DNA from: Micropterus salmoides
Lineage: Eukaryota > Chordata > Actinopteri > Centrarchiformes > Centrarchidae
Direction: 5' to 3'
Assembly (NCBI RefSeq): GCF_014851395.1
Contig: NW_024041039.1
Location: 4,306,112-4,370,111 of the forward strand
Length of the DNA stretch: 64,000 nt
The translations under genes and the position numbers were made by a program. Below the pieces are notes generated by a model, which worked only from the letters and a program-made list of their open reading frames with translations, did not search any database and was not told the origin of the DNA. Below, in pieces: positions 62,434 to 64,000 of this stretch; the first letter of the stretch is position 1; each line of letters begins with the position of its first letter.

Positions 62434-62715
62434 TCTCTCTCTCTCTCTCTCCTCTTCTGGAGTCTAAAGTCTGAATGTCAGAGCGACACTCGGCTGTGGG
62501 TGGAGATATTCTCTTATTCAGTCAGTCTCACTCAGTTGTTGTTGCTCAATCCACAAGATCCACTGCTGCTCACAAATCAGACGACTACATTCACAGTTAG
62601 CAAAGACATGCAGGAAAACTGTGAGCTGATGAAAGTCTGTGATTCGTTGCTACTTTAGCTGCAGGATTTCAAACAGAACTGAACTGTGCAGTCAAAATGT
62701 TTCTAATGTTTTCAG

Positions 62716-62805
62716 AATCGTTCTGGAGGTTCATCATTGTGTCTGTGGGTTTAGCAGCACTCATAATAATTGTTGTGGCAGTCAACATCTGGACAAGAAC
62801 TAAAG
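62716..62805 (+). CDS. Transmembrane exon of unit D
   Basis: 90 bp, phase 1-1, intact, with acceptor ttttcag and donor taaag|gtgag. It encodes a 20-residue uncharged hydrophobic run ending NIWTRTK. Different in sequence from A and B, so this half of the locus has had its own history. Confidence 0.75.
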
Positions 62806-62933
62806 GTGAGAACATTCACAGATGAAACTCAGAAACAGGAAGTTTTGATAAAGCTGGATTTTCACTGTGGAAACTAAAGTCGACTCTTTCTCTTTTCTTT
62901 TCAGGGACAAAAACACAGATGGATGAAAACACA

Positions 62934-64000
62934 GTGAGTTTATAATGTTTTTACAGTTGGTACTTTACACAGCAAACCAGTGTTTGTGACATCTGTTCTT
63001 CATTCTGAAGTGTAGATATAGATAGAAGAAGACAAACAGAAACAGGACTCACTGAGTTGTACTGAAGTGGCCGTAGCAGCAAAGTTCACAGGATTCATTG
63101 CAGTGAAAATTTCAACAAAAGAATATTACAATAAAAATTTAAATGGATGCAAATATTAGATAAACATGACAGTTTAAGTACAACACCAACACAAACTACA
63201 GCCTCCAAAGACGCCATAGATCTGAATCAACACGTCTTTGACACAGTGTCAATACAAACTGAACATTATTCCAGATTAAAGGGTCAGTTCACCTAAATTA
63301 CATCACATCACGCAGTATTTCTCACTTAACCTCTAGCAGCTTTAAACAACACAGATAGTTTAGTTTTATTTCCAAAAACAACGTCCACGTTACTAAACTA
63401 CTATAAAATCTAGTTCCAATGCAAACTGTCCAGCAGCCAGTCAGATAAAGATCAGATCAGACAGTAACTAATGGTGCGTTCAGGGTCTGCTGACTCAACT
63501 ATGAACTGTGTTCAGTTTCAAAACATCGGCAGTAAACTGGGAGGAACATTTTGGATTTGGGGTACCACATAAACACTCCCTCTCTGGTCAGTCAGCTGCA
63601 GGAACATGTGACAGTTTGGGGTAGCCTACTTTATATTTACTCATATATTTATTTATTTTACTTTAATTACTTAATTTCCTTCTGCGTGTCCTTCGTTACC
63701 ACAGAACACTTCTGCTCTCAGTGGAAGAAACATGTAACAGTAGCTGACGGTGCGTTCAGGTGCTGTCAGGTTATTTCTTATCTCCTTGTGTTAAAGCGGC
63801 TATATGTAAGTTTTTGATTTTAATAAATCAAATTTTCATTGCCTTATTGTCAGTGGGCTCAAAACTCACTCAGAAATGAAGCACACGCTTGTTTTGCTTG
63901 TTTTGCTTGCGTCAGCCACTATTGTGCTTTTAATGTGAGGACTCCGGGTCGGATTCAGCCCTGTGCGCGCTCCCGAGCCTCTCTCGTACTACAGCGACAA
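62934..64000 (+). other. Intron or downstream sequence of unit D
   Basis: 63277-63360 begins ttaaagggtcagttcaccta, a common fish MITE end with a TTAA target. 63481-63646 repeats 23211-23375 from the unit A flank (ctgggaggaacattttggat). The remaining tail exons were not found. Confidence 0.5.

Larger units (their letters stand above)
56409..62933 (+). pseudogene. Unit D: V - second Ig - stalk - TM receptor, decayed
   Basis: Exons: 56409-56466 (signal peptide), 56706-57025 (V), 57168-57432 or -57444 (second Ig), 58899-59046 (short T(n)KPA stalk), 62716-62805 (TM, ESFWRFIIVSVGLAALIIIV then VAVNIW) and 62905-62933 (start of tail, GTKTQMDENT). The next tail exons, expected within about 200 bp, were not found before the window end. 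The V exon has net six bases fewer than in B, including the lesion shared with B. The second Ig exon has net eight fewer (losses near 57203, 57215 and 57332). The stalk frame ends in a premature TGA. All length changes seen are deletions. The TM and tail exons are intact and differ from A and B. I call it a pseudogene; heavy read error is the alternative. Confidence 0.7.

Overview
The window is vertebrate nuclear DNA, almost certainly from a percomorph-type teleost fish. The support is: split genes with GT-AG introns; Ig-domain receptors with ITIM tails; and a dense load of fish-typical mobile DNA (Tc1/mariner, hAT, PIF/Harbinger-like, L2/CR1-type and Tx1-type LINEs, an old LTR element, tRNA-headed repeats, long CA and GA microsatellites). 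There is no bacterial or CRISPR-like content. Two 500-base runs of N (3821-4320 and 61321-61820) are assembly gaps.

Layout. Positions 1-15 kb are mostly transposon debris: hAT ends, a tRNA-Lys-like pseudogene, a 230-bp GA microsatellite, an L2/CR1-type LINE, two Tc1-like elements, a Tx1 LINE scrap, and relics of receptor-unit flanking DNA. From 15.3 kb a tandem family of cell-surface immune-type receptor genes begins. Unit A (16054-20326) has signal peptide, V-set Ig, a 250-residue Thr/Lys/Pro stalk, TM and an ITIM tail. After a LINE-filled spacer (22.5-27 kb) comes unit B (30055-32706) with signal peptide, V, a second Ig domain, TM and ITIM tail. Unit C (36354-36819) keeps only the stalk end, a TM exon and the last tail exon; an LTR element has replaced its 5' part. 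The stretch 38.7-53 kb is spacer holding MITEs, a 135-bp CA microsatellite, a SAMD3-like pseudogene, an isolated terminal exon, and an intronless coiled-coil gene on the minus strand (50056-51629). Unit D (56409-62933 and probably beyond the window) has signal peptide, V, second Ig, stalk and TM, and is stretched by a Harbinger-like insertion and a Tx1 LINE sitting in a TC microsatellite.

The receptors share exon phases: every ectodomain exon is phase 1-1 and so can be gained or lost without breaking frame. They also share a TATA-less upstream region with PU.1-like, TGACATCAT and RUNX-ETS motifs, which suggests leukocyte expression. The intact tails of A and B carry two ITIMs, so the products should be inhibitory receptors. 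Comparing the units shows how they evolved: loss of the second Ig exon in A, a B-like front and A-like back in D, LTR-linked truncation in C, and single-base frameshifts in the V exon of all three V-containing copies. Whether A and B are still functional cannot be decided from this sequence alone. Exon boundaries here were read by eye from splice consensus and comparison between copies.
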